Shown: positions 24,987 through 34,036 of the stretch, in pieces | How positions within the stretch are numbered: position 1 is the stretch's first letter | Layout of the letters: every line of letters begins with the position of its first letter | Assembly: GCA_021790855.1 (NCBI GenBank) | Contig: JAJYFP010000001.1 | Span: forward strand, 1,526 to 39,957 | Reading direction: 5' to 3' | DNA: 38,432 bases | From: Actinomycetes bacterium | GTDB taxonomy: Bacteria > Actinomycetota > Acidimicrobiia > Acidimicrobiales > Acidimicrobiaceae | Program-made: the position numbers and the translations under genes | Notes under the pieces: generated by a model | Databases searched by the model: none | What the model was told of the DNA's origin: nothing | Seen by the model: the letters and a program-made list of their open reading frames with translations, nothing else

Positions 24987-25244
24987 TTAATACAAGCTTG
25001 AAGCCGAAGTGACCTCTTCAGTGTCTTCAAAATGAGAGCTCCAATTAGCTAGTACCTCCCTAGGTACCGCAACTTTCAGAGTTCTCTCAAAACCTTTGCG
25101 ACTGATCGCTTTCAAAAAGCATTCTTTGGAGCCCTTACAGACCCACGCACCTCGCCCCTTGTCAGCGTCAGGATAACGGAAGCGAATGAGTTGGGAGCGC
25201 TCCCTTTTTGTTCTACACCCCACACAGCTTCTATAAACTTCCAT
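24987..25244 (-). CDS. rnpM: YlxR/RnpM family RNA-binding protein (DUF448)
   Basis: Small basic protein of 85 aa from the nusA-infB operon. The family motif GRGAW (30-34) is present, with C7/C10 (CVGC) and C36/C42 as likely structural cysteines. The B. subtilis homologue binds RNase P RNA and modulates it, hence RnpM; here that is inferred from family. It sits between nusA (33 bp) and infB (80 bp), as in most Gram-positives. No strong Shine-Dalgarno precedes ATG 25244. Confidence 0.9.
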   Translation of the reverse strand: MEVYRSCVGCRTKRERSQLIRFRYPDADKGRGAWVCKGSKECFLKAISRKGFERTLKVAVPREVLANWSSHFEDTEEVTSASSLY

Positions 25245-25277
25245 ATGTCCAAAGGATCCAAAAGAAAACCTGCGATC

Positions 25278-26276
25278 CTACTCCTCCACCTCGATATCTT
25301 GATAGTTCTCTGACTCAGAGTGAATATCTATCTTGAGTCCTGTTAGTCTGGCAGCTAACCGAGCATTTTGACCTTCTCGTCCAATTGCTAAAGACAACTC
25401 AGAGTCAGGTACGACGACTCGGGCTGACCCTGACTCTTCGTCGACTTGAACATCAAGTACATGGGCAGGCTGTATAGAGCGCTCAACGTACTCTGAAAGA
25501 TACTCTGAGAACGCTACTATATCCACTCTCTCGCCACGTAGTTCGTTCGTAACCATTCGTACCCTTGTTCCTCGAGCACCAACACAAGAGCCAACGGGAT
25601 CAACGTTAGGGTCGTTGGACCACACAGCCATCTTGGTTCTATGTCCTGGCTCTCTGGCTATGGCTTTTATCTCCACAACTCCAGAAGCTATTTCAGGTAC
25701 CTCAAGCTCAAAAAGTCTCTTTACCAGCCCCGGGTGAGTTCTACTCACTACGATCTGGGGACCCTTGACCGTCTTTCGAACCTCAACTATATAAGCCTTC
25801 ACTCTCGAGCCATGTTCATAGCGCTCGTTAGGCGGTTGCTCCATCTGGGGAAGAAGCGCTTCCACTTTACCTAGGTCCAACAAGGTATACCTAGAGTCAC
25901 TTTGTTGTACTATTCCGGTGATGACATCGCCTTCACGACCCGCATACTCATCGTACTTTAAATCTCTCTCTGCATCTCGGATTTTTTGGAACATGACCTG
26001 CTTGGCCGTTTGGGCGGCAATTCTACCAAAATCCTCTGGGGTATCCTCCCACTCTCTTACAACGTTACCTTCGTCATCCAGCTCTTGCCCGAATACCCTT
26101 ATCTCTCCCGAGTCTGGGTCTATCATTACAAAAGCCTCTTCAGCCGCTCCTGGCATACGTTTATAAGCTGCGACCAGGGCGTTAGCCAAAGACTCGAGCA
26201 ACGTATCGACCGCTAGGCCCTTTTCTCGCGCTACAAGCGCTAAAGCCTCCATAAAGTCTTGATTACTCTTTGCCAT
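25278..26276 (-). CDS. nusA: Transcription termination/antitermination factor NusA
   Basis: RNA polymerase-binding factor controlling pausing, termination and antitermination. 332 aa: N-terminal polymerase-binding domain (to about 125), S1 domain (about 130-200, GDVITGIVQQSDSRYTLLDLG), then KH1 and KH2 with DPNVDPVGSCVGARGTRV and ELSLAIGREGQNARLAARLTG. It lacks the acidic repeats of E. coli NusA, as usual in actinobacteria. The frame opens at GTG 26285, but GAGGAGG is spaced correctly for ATG 26276 (9 bp), which is chosen. It overlaps the rimP 3' end by 14 bp. Confidence 0.96.
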   Translation of the reverse strand: MAKSNQDFMEALALVAREKGLAVDTLLESLANALVAAYKRMPGAAEEAFVMIDPDSGEIRVFGQELDDEGNVVREWEDTPEDFGRIAAQTAKQVMFQKIRDAERDLKYDEYAGREGDVITGIVQQSDSRYTLLDLGKVEALLPQMEQPPNERYEHGSRVKAYIVEVRKTVKGPQIVVSRTHPGLVKRLFELEVPEIASGVVEIKAIAREPGHRTKMAVWSNDPNVDPVGSCVGARGTRVRMVTNELRGERVDIVAFSEYLSEYVERSIQPAHVLDVQVDEESGSARVVVPDSELSLAIGREGQNARLAARLTGLKIDIHSESENYQDIEVEE

Positions 26277-26844
26277 CTTCTTCACCCTCCTCGATCACGT
26301 CCTCACTCTTAGCTTTTGCACTTTTTGACTTCGAGTCTTCGGACCCCCACACAAACACTGTTTTAGCCTTGATAATATCGCCCAGCGTTACTTGGAATCT
26401 CTGTGATGAAGTCTCGTCCTCAAATATGACTGCCTCATTTTCCACATCTTTCACTCTGACACGACTTCGTTTCAGACCTTTGTCTCCATCTCGCCACTTC
26501 AAATCCACAAGTGCGTCTTTGAAAATTCGAAAATGATCAAGCGTCTTCAACGGTCGTTCTAGGCCTGGAGAAGAGACCTCTAACTCAAAGGCGCCACGGA
26601 AAATCGACTCAAGATTCATCTGATCGACTACAGCAGATATGAGTTTTGTAGCTTCTTCGACCTTGTTCAAGCTCTGACTGTCGACGCCTTCAACACTGAC
26701 GCGAAGGGAGGACTTCGTGGCTTCGAGTTCGAGAACTTGAAGGTCAATCTCTTTCAAGGCCGCATCAAGAGTACTTTGAAGAGAGTCCAAACGTTCGGAG
26801 GCATTGGACCCTTTAGACTTCCGCTTCAGGTGTGCATCAGACAC
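26263..26844 (-). CDS. rimP: Ribosome maturation factor RimP
   Basis: 30S assembly factor. The FELEVSSPGLERPLKT motif, the most conserved block of the family, is intact, preceded by the N-terminal alpha/beta domain and followed by the SH3-like C-terminal domain. 193 aa, with a Ser/Lys-rich N terminus and a charged C-terminal tail (EDVIEEGEEDGKE) that encodes the nusA ribosome-binding site. GTG 26844 is preceded by AAAGGAGG, one of the best sites in the window. It is the first gene after the proS terminator, so it opens a new transcription unit. Confidence 0.94.
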   Translation of the reverse strand: MSDAHLKRKSKGSNASERLDSLQSTLDAALKEIDLQVLELEATKSSLRVSVEGVDSQSLNKVEEATKLISAVVDQMNLESIFRGAFELEVSSPGLERPLKTLDHFRIFKDALVDLKWRDGDKGLKRSRVRVKDVENEAVIFEDETSSQRFQVTLGDIIKAKTVFVWGSEDSKSKSAKAKSEDVIEEGEEDGKE

Positions 26845-26893
26845 AACGCCTCCTTTCTCAACCGATCGAACCTACTCCACAAGCCGCAAATAA

Positions 26894-26920
26894 AGAAAAA
26901 CGCGGGCTTCGAGCCCACGC
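26894..26920 (-). terminator. Intrinsic terminator between proS and rimP
   Basis: On the minus strand GCGTGGGCT (26920-26912), loop CGA and AGCCCGCGT (26908-26900) form a nine-pair stem including two G-U pairs, followed by TTTTTCTTTATTT. It ends the rpsB-proS transcript. Confidence 0.85.
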
Positions 26921-26944
26921 TTTCCACACAATTACTGCAACCTA

Positions 26945-26961
26945 GCTAAAAGTACTTTAGC
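26945..26961. other. Perfect 6-bp hairpin after proS
   Basis: GCTAAA (26945-26950) and TTTAGC (26956-26961) with a 5-nt loop lie 22 bp past the proS stop and upstream of the intrinsic terminator. They may protect the 3' end or be chance. Confidence 0.3.
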
Positions 26962-26982
26962 GGGAACTGTCCCAAGAATCTG

Positions 26983-28704
26983 TCATTTGAGTTTCCTTAG
27001 TCTCTCCGTGACTAAAGAGACAGCATCGACAAGTCCAACCTTTAGCACCGTTCCGTCGCTACGGAGCTTGACCTCTACACATCCCTCTGCTAGAGACTTG
27101 GATCCTACAATGACCTCAAGCGGTATACCCATAAGATCGACGTCGGCCAATGACACCCCTGGTGAGAGTTTACGGTCATCTATGAGTGTTTCCACCCCAA
27201 GGCCCAATAGTTCATTATAAATACTCTGTGCGGTATCTTGCACCTCAGCAGATCTCGAAGCTCCAAGGGGAACCACTACCACTTCATACGGTGCCACAGA
27301 GACGGGCCAGCAAAGTCCCTTTTCATCTGAGAAGTGTTCTGCGATAACTGCAATTAATCGAGTAACACCGATGCCGTAACAACCCATAAAGTAGGGATAC
27401 TGTTCGCCATCTGATCCTGTAAAACTCGCTTGGGGCAGGAGACTTGAGTAAGCAAGTCCAAGTTGGAAAGTATGACCAATCTCCACCGATCTAACCAGCT
27501 CAAGAGGTTCGCCACAGTTAGGGCAAGGATCACCTTCTCGAACCACAACCAGAGATTGAAACTCATCTACGTCAAAGTCTCGCCCAAGCACGGCACCACT
27601 AACGTGATAACCAGCCTTGTTACCACCGGTCGCAAATATCATTTTCGCTGCAACAGAGTAGTCAGCTATGACACTCATGCCATTGGTTTGAGCGCTCATC
27701 GGTCCGATAAAGCCTTTGTACAAGAATGGAAACTGTTCAAACTCATCGTCAAGCAATAAAGTTAGGCCAGATGGTACTCTTATCTCCCGATCGCCAGGGA
27801 CAAGCAGCATGAACAAGTTGCCAGCCGCATCTTTCGCAACAAGACATTTAAGCATCTCTGCTGCAGTTAGAGGTACTCCAAGCTTGGTTATTGCCTCAAC
27901 CGCAATATCCACACCAGGCGCATCCGGCGTATAATGAAAAGACATCTCAGGCAGTTCGTCAAGGTTCTTCAGTATTGCCGGAATCGCTACCCGTCTTCTC
28001 GCCGCCTCAATATTAGCTCGATAGTCACACTGTGGACATTTAGCGTAGTGATCTTCGCCGATGTCTGCTGGAGACATAAACTCATGATTAACATCGCCGC
28101 CTATAGCTCCCGAGTCTGCCTCGACCGCCTCAAAGGGAATTCCTATACGGCCAAATGCATTATTATAAGCCTCATAAATCTTTCGATAGGAGGATCTCAT
28201 TCCTTCTTGATCCGCATCAAAGGAGTATCCGTCCGCCATTATGAACTCTCTGGTTCTCATCAGCCCATACCGAGATCTCGGTTCGTCTCTGAATTTAGTT
28301 TGGATCTGATAGACGATCGCAGGAAGATCTCTATAAGAACTTAGATCTTGGTGAACCGCCTCAATGACTGCCTCTTCGTGCGTTGGACCGAGCACGAAAG
28401 AGCCTCCTTTGGTCTCAACGTGTATCAGCACGTCAGACATCTTTTCTGCTCTACCAGTGCTCTCCCAGATCTCCAATGGATGAAGTGCCGGGAGTAACAC
28501 CTCCTGAGCTCCCACACGATCGAACTCTTCCCTTATGATCTGTGATACTTTTGAAAGAACTTTCAGTCCCAAAGGCAGATAAGAATACACCCCTGAGGCC
28601 AAACGCCGAATGTATGCGGCTCGTAGAAGAAGTTGATGAGACTTTGCCTCAGCTTCACTAGGAGACTCACGGAGCGACTTAAATACCAACTGACTCATCT
28701 GCAT
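26983..28704 (-). CDS. proS: Prolyl-tRNA synthetase (bacterial, with editing domain)
   Basis: Class II aminoacyl-tRNA synthetase charging tRNA-Pro. 573 aa, the bacterial ProS architecture: motif 1 region (LLPALHPLEIWESTGR), motif 2 (FRDEPRSRYGLMRTREFIMADGYSF), an inserted editing domain of about 180 residues (roughly 225-400) that would hydrolyse Ala-tRNA-Pro, motif 3 (GIGVTRLIAV) and a C-terminal anticodon-binding domain. Start ATG 28704 has no strong ribosome-binding site; ATG 28698 two codons later is possible. It is the last gene before the terminator near 26,900. Confidence 0.97.
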   Translation of the reverse strand: MQMSQLVFKSLRESPSEAEAKSHQLLLRAAYIRRLASGVYSYLPLGLKVLSKVSQIIREEFDRVGAQEVLLPALHPLEIWESTGRAEKMSDVLIHVETKGGSFVLGPTHEEAVIEAVHQDLSSYRDLPAIVYQIQTKFRDEPRSRYGLMRTREFIMADGYSFDADQEGMRSSYRKIYEAYNNAFGRIGIPFEAVEADSGAIGGDVNHEFMSPADIGEDHYAKCPQCDYRANIEAARRRVAIPAILKNLDELPEMSFHYTPDAPGVDIAVEAITKLGVPLTAAEMLKCLVAKDAAGNLFMLLVPGDREIRVPSGLTLLLDDEFEQFPFLYKGFIGPMSAQTNGMSVIADYSVAAKMIFATGGNKAGYHVSGAVLGRDFDVDEFQSLVVVREGDPCPNCGEPLELVRSVEIGHTFQLGLAYSSLLPQASFTGSDGEQYPYFMGCYGIGVTRLIAVIAEHFSDEKGLCWPVSVAPYEVVVVPLGASRSAEVQDTAQSIYNELLGLGVETLIDDRKLSPGVSLADVDLMGIPLEVIVGSKSLAEGCVEVKLRSDGTVLKVGLVDAVSLVTERLRKLK

Positions 28705-28764
28705 AGGGAAATGTTACAAGCTACTTCCCTGAGTTGAAGTATCGACTCTCCTAATCTTGAGAAC

Positions 28765-29991
28765 TTAGCTAGTTTTCCGTCGAATACGCTCGATCGTAAC
28801 GGCTGAGTTGTTAGCGTCTTCGCCCTTGTCGGAAAGAAGCTCCGCCCTATCTTTTTCAGCTTGAAGGGCTGCTTCAGGATTTGCCGCCAAAAGACGGGCC
28901 TCAACTCCTTCTTCGGCAATCTTTTGAGCCTCTCTGACCAAGGCAGCAACCATCTCAGACTCGGGAACCACATCAACGATCTTCCCCTTGATAAACAAGT
29001 GTCCCTTTTTACGCCCTGCCGCTATGCCCAGATCAGCCTCTCGAGCCTCTCCCGGACCGTTTACAACGCATCCCATTACCGCTACCTGTATAGGTAAATT
29101 AAGCTTCTCAAGTGCCACCTGGGCTTCACTTGCAACTCTAATTACATCGATCTCTGTTCGACCGCATGACGGACATGCAATAAGATCAAGTCCTCTACGC
29201 TCTCTAAGCCCAAGTGCCTCAAGCAACTGCCTACCCGCTTTGACCTCCTCTACGGGATCGGCTGTCAAAGAGTACCGAATAGTATCTCCGATACCTTCAC
29301 ACAACAACGTTGCTATTCCTGCCGTGGACTTAATAAGACCAGCCGGAGGCGGTCCAGCTTCAGTAACCCCTAGATGAAGAGGGTGATCTGTTACCTCTGA
29401 CAACATTCGATAGGCTTCTATCATCAAAGGTACATTTGACGCTTTGACCGAGATAGCAACTTGATCAAATCCTACTTCTCCAAAGAGCTCCAACTCTCTC
29501 ATTGCGGACTCCACGAGTGCCTCTGGAGTAGCACCTTGGTATTTTTCGTAAAGCTCCGGATGAAGCGAACCTGCATTTACTCCTATTCGAATTGGCACTG
29601 AACGATCTTTTGCCTCTTGAGCCACCAACTTGATCTCATTGGGTTTTCGAAGATTCCCTGGATTGAGCCTCAGGGCAGCCACACCAGCCTCAAGAGCAGC
29701 TAAAGCCATCTTGTAATGGAAGTGAATATCCGCCACTATTGGTACGGGCGACCGTGGAACAATCTGAGCAAGTCCTTCCGCTGCTTCAAGCTGATTACAC
29801 GTGCAGCGAACAATATCTACTCCAGCAGAAGCCAAAGAGTATATTTGAGCCAAGGTACCTTCAACGTCTGCCGTCTTTGTAGTCGTCATAGACTGAACAG
29901 AGACTGGGGCTCCTCCGCCCACCGGAACTTTTCCCACCATAACTTGGCGGGTCTTTCTCCTCTGTGCCACTTGAACAGACGCTCTCGACAC
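28765..29991 (-). CDS. ispG: 4-hydroxy-3-methylbut-2-en-1-yl diphosphate synthase
   Basis: Iron-sulfur enzyme of the MEP isoprenoid pathway that converts MEcPP to HMBPP. The N-terminal TIM barrel starts at VGKVPVGGGAPVSVQSMTTTKT. The C-terminal 4Fe-4S ligands are in ACPSCGRT and VMGCVVNGPGE. 408 aa, slightly long because of an Ala/Glu-rich C-terminal tail. GTG 29991 has AGGAGG 9 bp upstream. It stands with dxr (two genes upstream), so two MEP steps share this operon, as in many actinobacteria. Confidence 0.96.
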   Translation of the reverse strand: MSRASVQVAQRRKTRQVMVGKVPVGGGAPVSVQSMTTTKTADVEGTLAQIYSLASAGVDIVRCTCNQLEAAEGLAQIVPRSPVPIVADIHFHYKMALAALEAGVAALRLNPGNLRKPNEIKLVAQEAKDRSVPIRIGVNAGSLHPELYEKYQGATPEALVESAMRELELFGEVGFDQVAISVKASNVPLMIEAYRMLSEVTDHPLHLGVTEAGPPPAGLIKSTAGIATLLCEGIGDTIRYSLTADPVEEVKAGRQLLEALGLRERRGLDLIACPSCGRTEIDVIRVASEAQVALEKLNLPIQVAVMGCVVNGPGEAREADLGIAAGRKKGHLFIKGKIVDVVPESEMVAALVREAQKIAEEGVEARLLAANPEAALQAEKDRAELLSDKGEDANNSAVTIERIRRKTS

Positions 29992-30057
29992 GTATATCAG
30001 CCTCCTAAACTTGCTTTTTGTAAACTATGCCATATTCAGACAGCATCACTTATAAGC

Positions 30058-31392
30058 CTAGCGAATAAATGGATTACCAACGGGATGGGTAATGTCCAGG
30101 TACAAAGCCGTCACGCTCACCAGGATCAGAACGAATATCACTGCGTAGGTCACGGGCATCAGTTTCAAGATATCCGCATGATAAGGTCGGCCCTTTTTAG
30201 ATCTTAACCTCTCATATACAGCGATGACGACATGTCCACCATCAAGAGGCAGAAGTGGAATCATATTGAATATTCCGACAAAAATGTTTATCGAAAATAG
30301 CAGCGCTAATACCGCTTGGAACCCGGACTGCACTGCTTGTGAGGCAAGTCTCACTATTCCAACCGGCGAAGCAAAACGCGCCTGTGCGCCCTTAGATGCC
30401 GGGTTGGTGGAAGGATGCACCAACTGACCGAAGTATTGAGAGATTCCATGAGGGGAAAAATGGGCTATCAACGAACCCACCGTCTGAGCGGAAAAACTCC
30501 ACATATCCGAGCCAGCCGCCGCAATTGAACCAAGTACTCCATAGTGCGAGACACCTGGCACAATCCCTATCCCGATTACTCCCCTTGCCTTTGAACCCTT
30601 GGGTAGATAGCTCTTTCCATCAACTTTGACCGTTCTGCCATCCACCGGTGTGACGGTAGTGGTAAGCAACCGGGAACCGTCTTGAACCACCAACTTAACG
30701 GGTTTGTTAACGCTTGAACCTAAAATAGCGGCTAGCTCATTGGATGAAGTGATCCTCTTTCCTCCTGCAGAGATCACGACTTCTCCAACTTTTAGATGAG
30801 CCAAAATCGCAGGCGAGGTTCGATTAGAGAAGTTGGCAACTGCTCCAATTTCGACGACCTTAGGGTTGGAGATACCATACATCGACAAAATTGTAAGCAA
30901 TAGAGCAAAGGCCATGACAAAGTGCATGAACGATCCTGCCACTGCAACAGCTAAGCGTCTCGGAAAACTAGCCTGTCTATAGGTCCGAGGTTCGTCTTGC
31001 ACTGGTACTTCATCGGCGGATGACATCCCAATCACCTTTACATATCCGCCAAGAGGTAGAATCTTCACACCATACTCTGTCTCACCGCGTCTAAAAGACC
31101 ATATCTTGGGGCCAAATCCCAAGAAGTACTCGGTCACTTTCATTCCGGAGAGCTTTGCCGTAACAAAATGACCAAGTTCGTGGATCATGATCATGACCAC
31201 GATGGCAGCCACAACACCTAGGGTAGCCAAGGAATGGGTCTCAAAGCCGAGATATATGACCACGCTTAACGCGATCAAAAGCTCCACAAGGCGACGACCT
31301 CCCAAGTTACGCGCCTCAGACAAACTCGGACCTTCGGAGGTCTCCACCTGACCTTGCGGTGACTCCGTTGGCTCAGATAAGTCTTGGTTCAA
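30058..31392 (-). CDS. rseP: RseP/RasP-type site-2 protease (M50)
   Basis: Intramembrane zinc metalloprotease that cleaves membrane-bound anti-sigma factors and signal-peptide remnants. H71-E-L-G-H75 lies in the first core membrane segment, a PDZ domain spans about 180-280 (SPAILAHLKVGEVVISAGG), and the C-terminal LPLDGGH gives the third zinc ligand. 444 aa with a roughly 35-residue acidic N-terminal extension. TTG 31392 overlaps the dxr TGA by four bases (TTGA) and has GAGGAG 5 bp before it, so translation is coupled. No partner anti-sigma factor is in the window. Confidence 0.94.
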   Translation of the reverse strand: MNQDLSEPTESPQGQVETSEGPSLSEARNLGGRRLVELLIALSVVIYLGFETHSLATLGVVAAIVVMIMIHELGHFVTAKLSGMKVTEYFLGFGPKIWSFRRGETEYGVKILPLGGYVKVIGMSSADEVPVQDEPRTYRQASFPRRLAVAVAGSFMHFVMAFALLLTILSMYGISNPKVVEIGAVANFSNRTSPAILAHLKVGEVVISAGGKRITSSNELAAILGSSVNKPVKLVVQDGSRLLTTTVTPVDGRTVKVDGKSYLPKGSKARGVIGIGIVPGVSHYGVLGSIAAAGSDMWSFSAQTVGSLIAHFSPHGISQYFGQLVHPSTNPASKGAQARFASPVGIVRLASQAVQSGFQAVLALLFSINIFVGIFNMIPLLPLDGGHVVIAVYERLRSKKGRPYHADILKLMPVTYAVIFVLILVSVTALYLDITHPVGNPFIR

Positions 31393-32570
31393 GAGATCTC
31401 CTCAACAACTCCACGCGCGACTTCTCTCGCTCGTCTATCTACAGATATAACATCTCCGACAGTTGAGATATTGCAGTTCTCATAGCGATCCATAGACAAC
31501 TCTAAGAGTTTTGCTATATCCTTCCAAGCAATCTCACCAGAGATCAACGCTTCCACTGCCACCTCGTTGGAGGCGTTGAACCAGCAGGTTCCTCCACTCC
31601 CAAGTTTGCCTGCGCCATAAGCTATCTTGAGCGCAGGAAATCGGGCATGATCTGGTGGGATGAACTCCAGCGTCAAGTTCTCCTTCCAATCCATCGCTCC
31701 ATAGGGAGTGAGAGAGCGTTGCGGATAGTTAAGGGCTAGCGAGATTGGAAGTTTCATATCTGGCATCGAGAGTTGCGCTAGTACCGTCCCATCGCTATAT
31801 TCAACCATCGAGTGGACTACCGACTGCGGATGAACGACCACCTCGATTTGGTCATAAGGCATGTCAAACAGGTAATGCGCCTCAATCACTTCCAATCCTT
31901 TGTTGGCGAGCGTCGAAGAGTCAATGGTGTTTTTTGGACCCATTTGCCATGTTGGATGCTCAAGAGCTTCTTTGACGGTAACAGTTTCTAGTTCTTCTTG
32001 GGGCAGTGTCCGAAATGGTCCTCCCGATGCTGTAATCACTAGCTGCCTCACAGATTGTCTTGCCAGCTCAGAGGAACCGAGGACCTGAAAGATCGCTGAG
32101 TGTTCAGAGTCAACAGGAATGAGTTCACCTCCACCTTTTTGGCGCCATGGCTCTATGAGATCGCCAGCAGCGACAATCGACTCCTTGTTGGCGTTAGCCA
32201 ACAAACCACCCGACGTCAATGCGGCCTCTGTGACAGGAACTCCAGAAAAACCTGTAACAGCGTTCATCACAAGGTCACTTTGCCTGGCTAAATCATAGAT
32301 CTCTTCTCCAGCGACAATCTCAACGCGGTAGTTCCCCAGTAGAACTTTCAGATCTCTGTAAAGAGCAGCATCTGCCACTCCCACAACGCTTGGTCTGTAC
32401 TGTCTTACCTGTTCCACCAAGGTATATATGGATCTGTTCGCGACGATCCCATAGAGTTCGATCTCTGAGGAACTATGACAAGTTTTCGAGTCTGCAAAAA
32501 CTTGGAGGGTCTGGGTTCCAATAGAACCCGTGGAGCCAAAGATGGTCAGCGATCTCGCTTTTTGAGGCAT
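31389..32570 (-). CDS. dxr: 1-deoxy-D-xylulose 5-phosphate reductoisomerase
   Basis: Second enzyme of the MEP pathway, converting DXP to MEP with NADPH. N-terminal GSTGSIGTQTL nucleotide loop, NKESIVAAG, the metal/substrate block PVDSEHSAIFQ, ITASGGPFR, and HPTWQMGPKNTIDSSTLANKGLEVIEAH are all present. 393 aa, normal length. Starts 5 bp after the cdsA stop and overlaps rseP. The fosmidomycin-binding loop residues are conserved. Confidence 0.97.
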   Translation of the reverse strand: MPQKARSLTIFGSTGSIGTQTLQVFADSKTCHSSSEIELYGIVANRSIYTLVEQVRQYRPSVVGVADAALYRDLKVLLGNYRVEIVAGEEIYDLARQSDLVMNAVTGFSGVPVTEAALTSGGLLANANKESIVAAGDLIEPWRQKGGGELIPVDSEHSAIFQVLGSSELARQSVRQLVITASGGPFRTLPQEELETVTVKEALEHPTWQMGPKNTIDSSTLANKGLEVIEAHYLFDMPYDQIEVVVHPQSVVHSMVEYSDGTVLAQLSMPDMKLPISLALNYPQRSLTPYGAMDWKENLTLEFIPPDHARFPALKIAYGAGKLGSGGTCWFNASNEVAVEALISGEIAWKDIAKLLELSMDRYENCNISTVGDVISVDRRAREVARGVVEEIS

Positions 32571-32575
32571 CTTAT

Positions 32576-34021
32576 TTAACCTAAATGGAAAAGCTGAAAC
32601 ATAAAGTAAGCCGTGGGAAGCATAAACAATACCCCATCGATGCGATCTAAAACCCCACCATGTCCAGGAAGAATATTTGAGGTATCCTTCACGTTTAAAG
32701 ATCTCTTGATCATGGACTCACAGAGATCCCCAAGAGGGGTAACGACTCCCGCGACCAAGCCAAGTACTGCTCCTTTTTCGAGGTTCATAGGGAATATGGC
32801 ACCTGCAACAAAAGCCCCCAAAATCACTGCCGCTATAGCTCCAGCCACCATACCTTCATAGGTCTTTGATGGGCTGACGGACGGCGCTAACTTGCGCTTT
32901 CCCATCACAAGACCTCCAAAGTACGCAAAGATGTCTGCGGAACTAGTAGTGATCAGTAACGCCAACAAGAGACGAACCCCGTACCCATGAAAACTTTGCG
33001 GTCTAAGTATTAAAGATCCAAATGATCCAAGTAGTCCTATCCAGAGAAGTGGCATCAAAGTCACAGTGATACCCTCCAAGGAAGAGGTATTCAACAGGCC
33101 TGCCAAATACCATAAAAAGGTAACTATGACTCCGAGCAGCAAGGCATAGACGATGCCTTGCATACCTTGAACGTATGCACCCACAGACATGAGCACCACT
33201 GTGACAAGACCCACCAACTTAGCCGGTTTCATCTTTGCACGTTGGGCGCTGTTGTAGTATTCAGATGCCGCTATCACCAAAGCGATGGTAACTAAAGCGT
33301 CTGCGATCTTTGCTCCTGCCGCCAAAGCTGCAAGCACCAATGCGCCAAGCACAATGCCGGTAGCGATCGACTTGGACTTGGATCTTCCGGCAACGGATCC
33401 TCCATCGGAGGATTTCGGCTTCGGATTGGACTCTTTATGTCTATTACGTCTTGGGGTTGGATCCATCTGTTCCATAGACTCCTCAGCTTCTCCCATAGAG
33501 CTGGATCTGAAGCGAGACCCTTTCTTTCCCTTTTGTATAGACGGAGATAAAGAGGGAAACGACCCCCGAGGGATTCGCACCTTGCGATAACGCCCTTGGT
33601 CGTTATCACCACCGTCCAAAGAACCTTCAGATGGTCCTGTACTAAAGCTCCGGGCATCGTTGTACTCTTTTGAACCGCGCGAGCCACTCAGATTAAGATC
33701 ATTTTCCAAGGGGTTGGGTTGTCGCTCATGGTAGCGCTCCTTGCCCGATCCAAAGATAAGCGGTTCTTCCCCTTCCTCATCTTCATAGACGTCACCACGG
33801 CCAAAGAGGTCTTCAGAGGACGTAGATGGATCGAGCCACAAGGGCTTGTCGCCAGACATCTCAAGAACTACTTTGGGGATCTCTCCCGTTGGAGGATCAC
33901 TCCAGTGAGGAAGTACAATCTCGTCGTCTTCTGGAGGAAGAATTCTTGACACCAGGCTATCGATCTTTCGACGTCTGTCTACGATCTCTTCATCTCCATG
34001 ACCTACATCCTGGTCTGCCAT
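32576..34021 (-). CDS. cdsA: CDP-diacylglycerol synthase with long disordered N-terminal extension
   Basis: Integral membrane cytidylyltransferase making CDP-diacylglycerol from phosphatidate and CTP. The C-terminal ~263 residues are a normal CdsA: about seven membrane segments and the signature SMIKRSLNVKD-x5-PGHGGVLDRIDG. The first ~218 residues are hydrophilic, rich in Ser, Asp, Glu, Arg and Lys, and include LPHWSDPPTGEIPKVVLEMSGD at about 37-58. They have no membrane segment and are absent from most CdsA proteins. ATG 34021 with GAGGGGAAG upstream is well supported, and the extension stays open without frameshift. It may serve in localisation or phospho-regulation (inference). The product feeds PgsA, encoded about 28 kb away in this window. 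Confidence 0.93.
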   Translation of the reverse strand: MADQDVGHGDEEIVDRRRKIDSLVSRILPPEDDEIVLPHWSDPPTGEIPKVVLEMSGDKPLWLDPSTSSEDLFGRGDVYEDEEGEEPLIFGSGKERYHERQPNPLENDLNLSGSRGSKEYNDARSFSTGPSEGSLDGGDNDQGRYRKVRIPRGSFPSLSPSIQKGKKGSRFRSSSMGEAEESMEQMDPTPRRNRHKESNPKPKSSDGGSVAGRSKSKSIATGIVLGALVLAALAAGAKIADALVTIALVIAASEYYNSAQRAKMKPAKLVGLVTVVLMSVGAYVQGMQGIVYALLLGVIVTFLWYLAGLLNTSSLEGITVTLMPLLWIGLLGSFGSLILRPQSFHGYGVRLLLALLITTSSADIFAYFGGLVMGKRKLAPSVSPSKTYEGMVAGAIAAVILGAFVAGAIFPMNLEKGAVLGLVAGVVTPLGDLCESMIKRSLNVKDTSNILPGHGGVLDRIDGVLFMLPTAYFMFQLFHLG

Positions 34022-34036
34022 AACTTCCCCTCGGAC

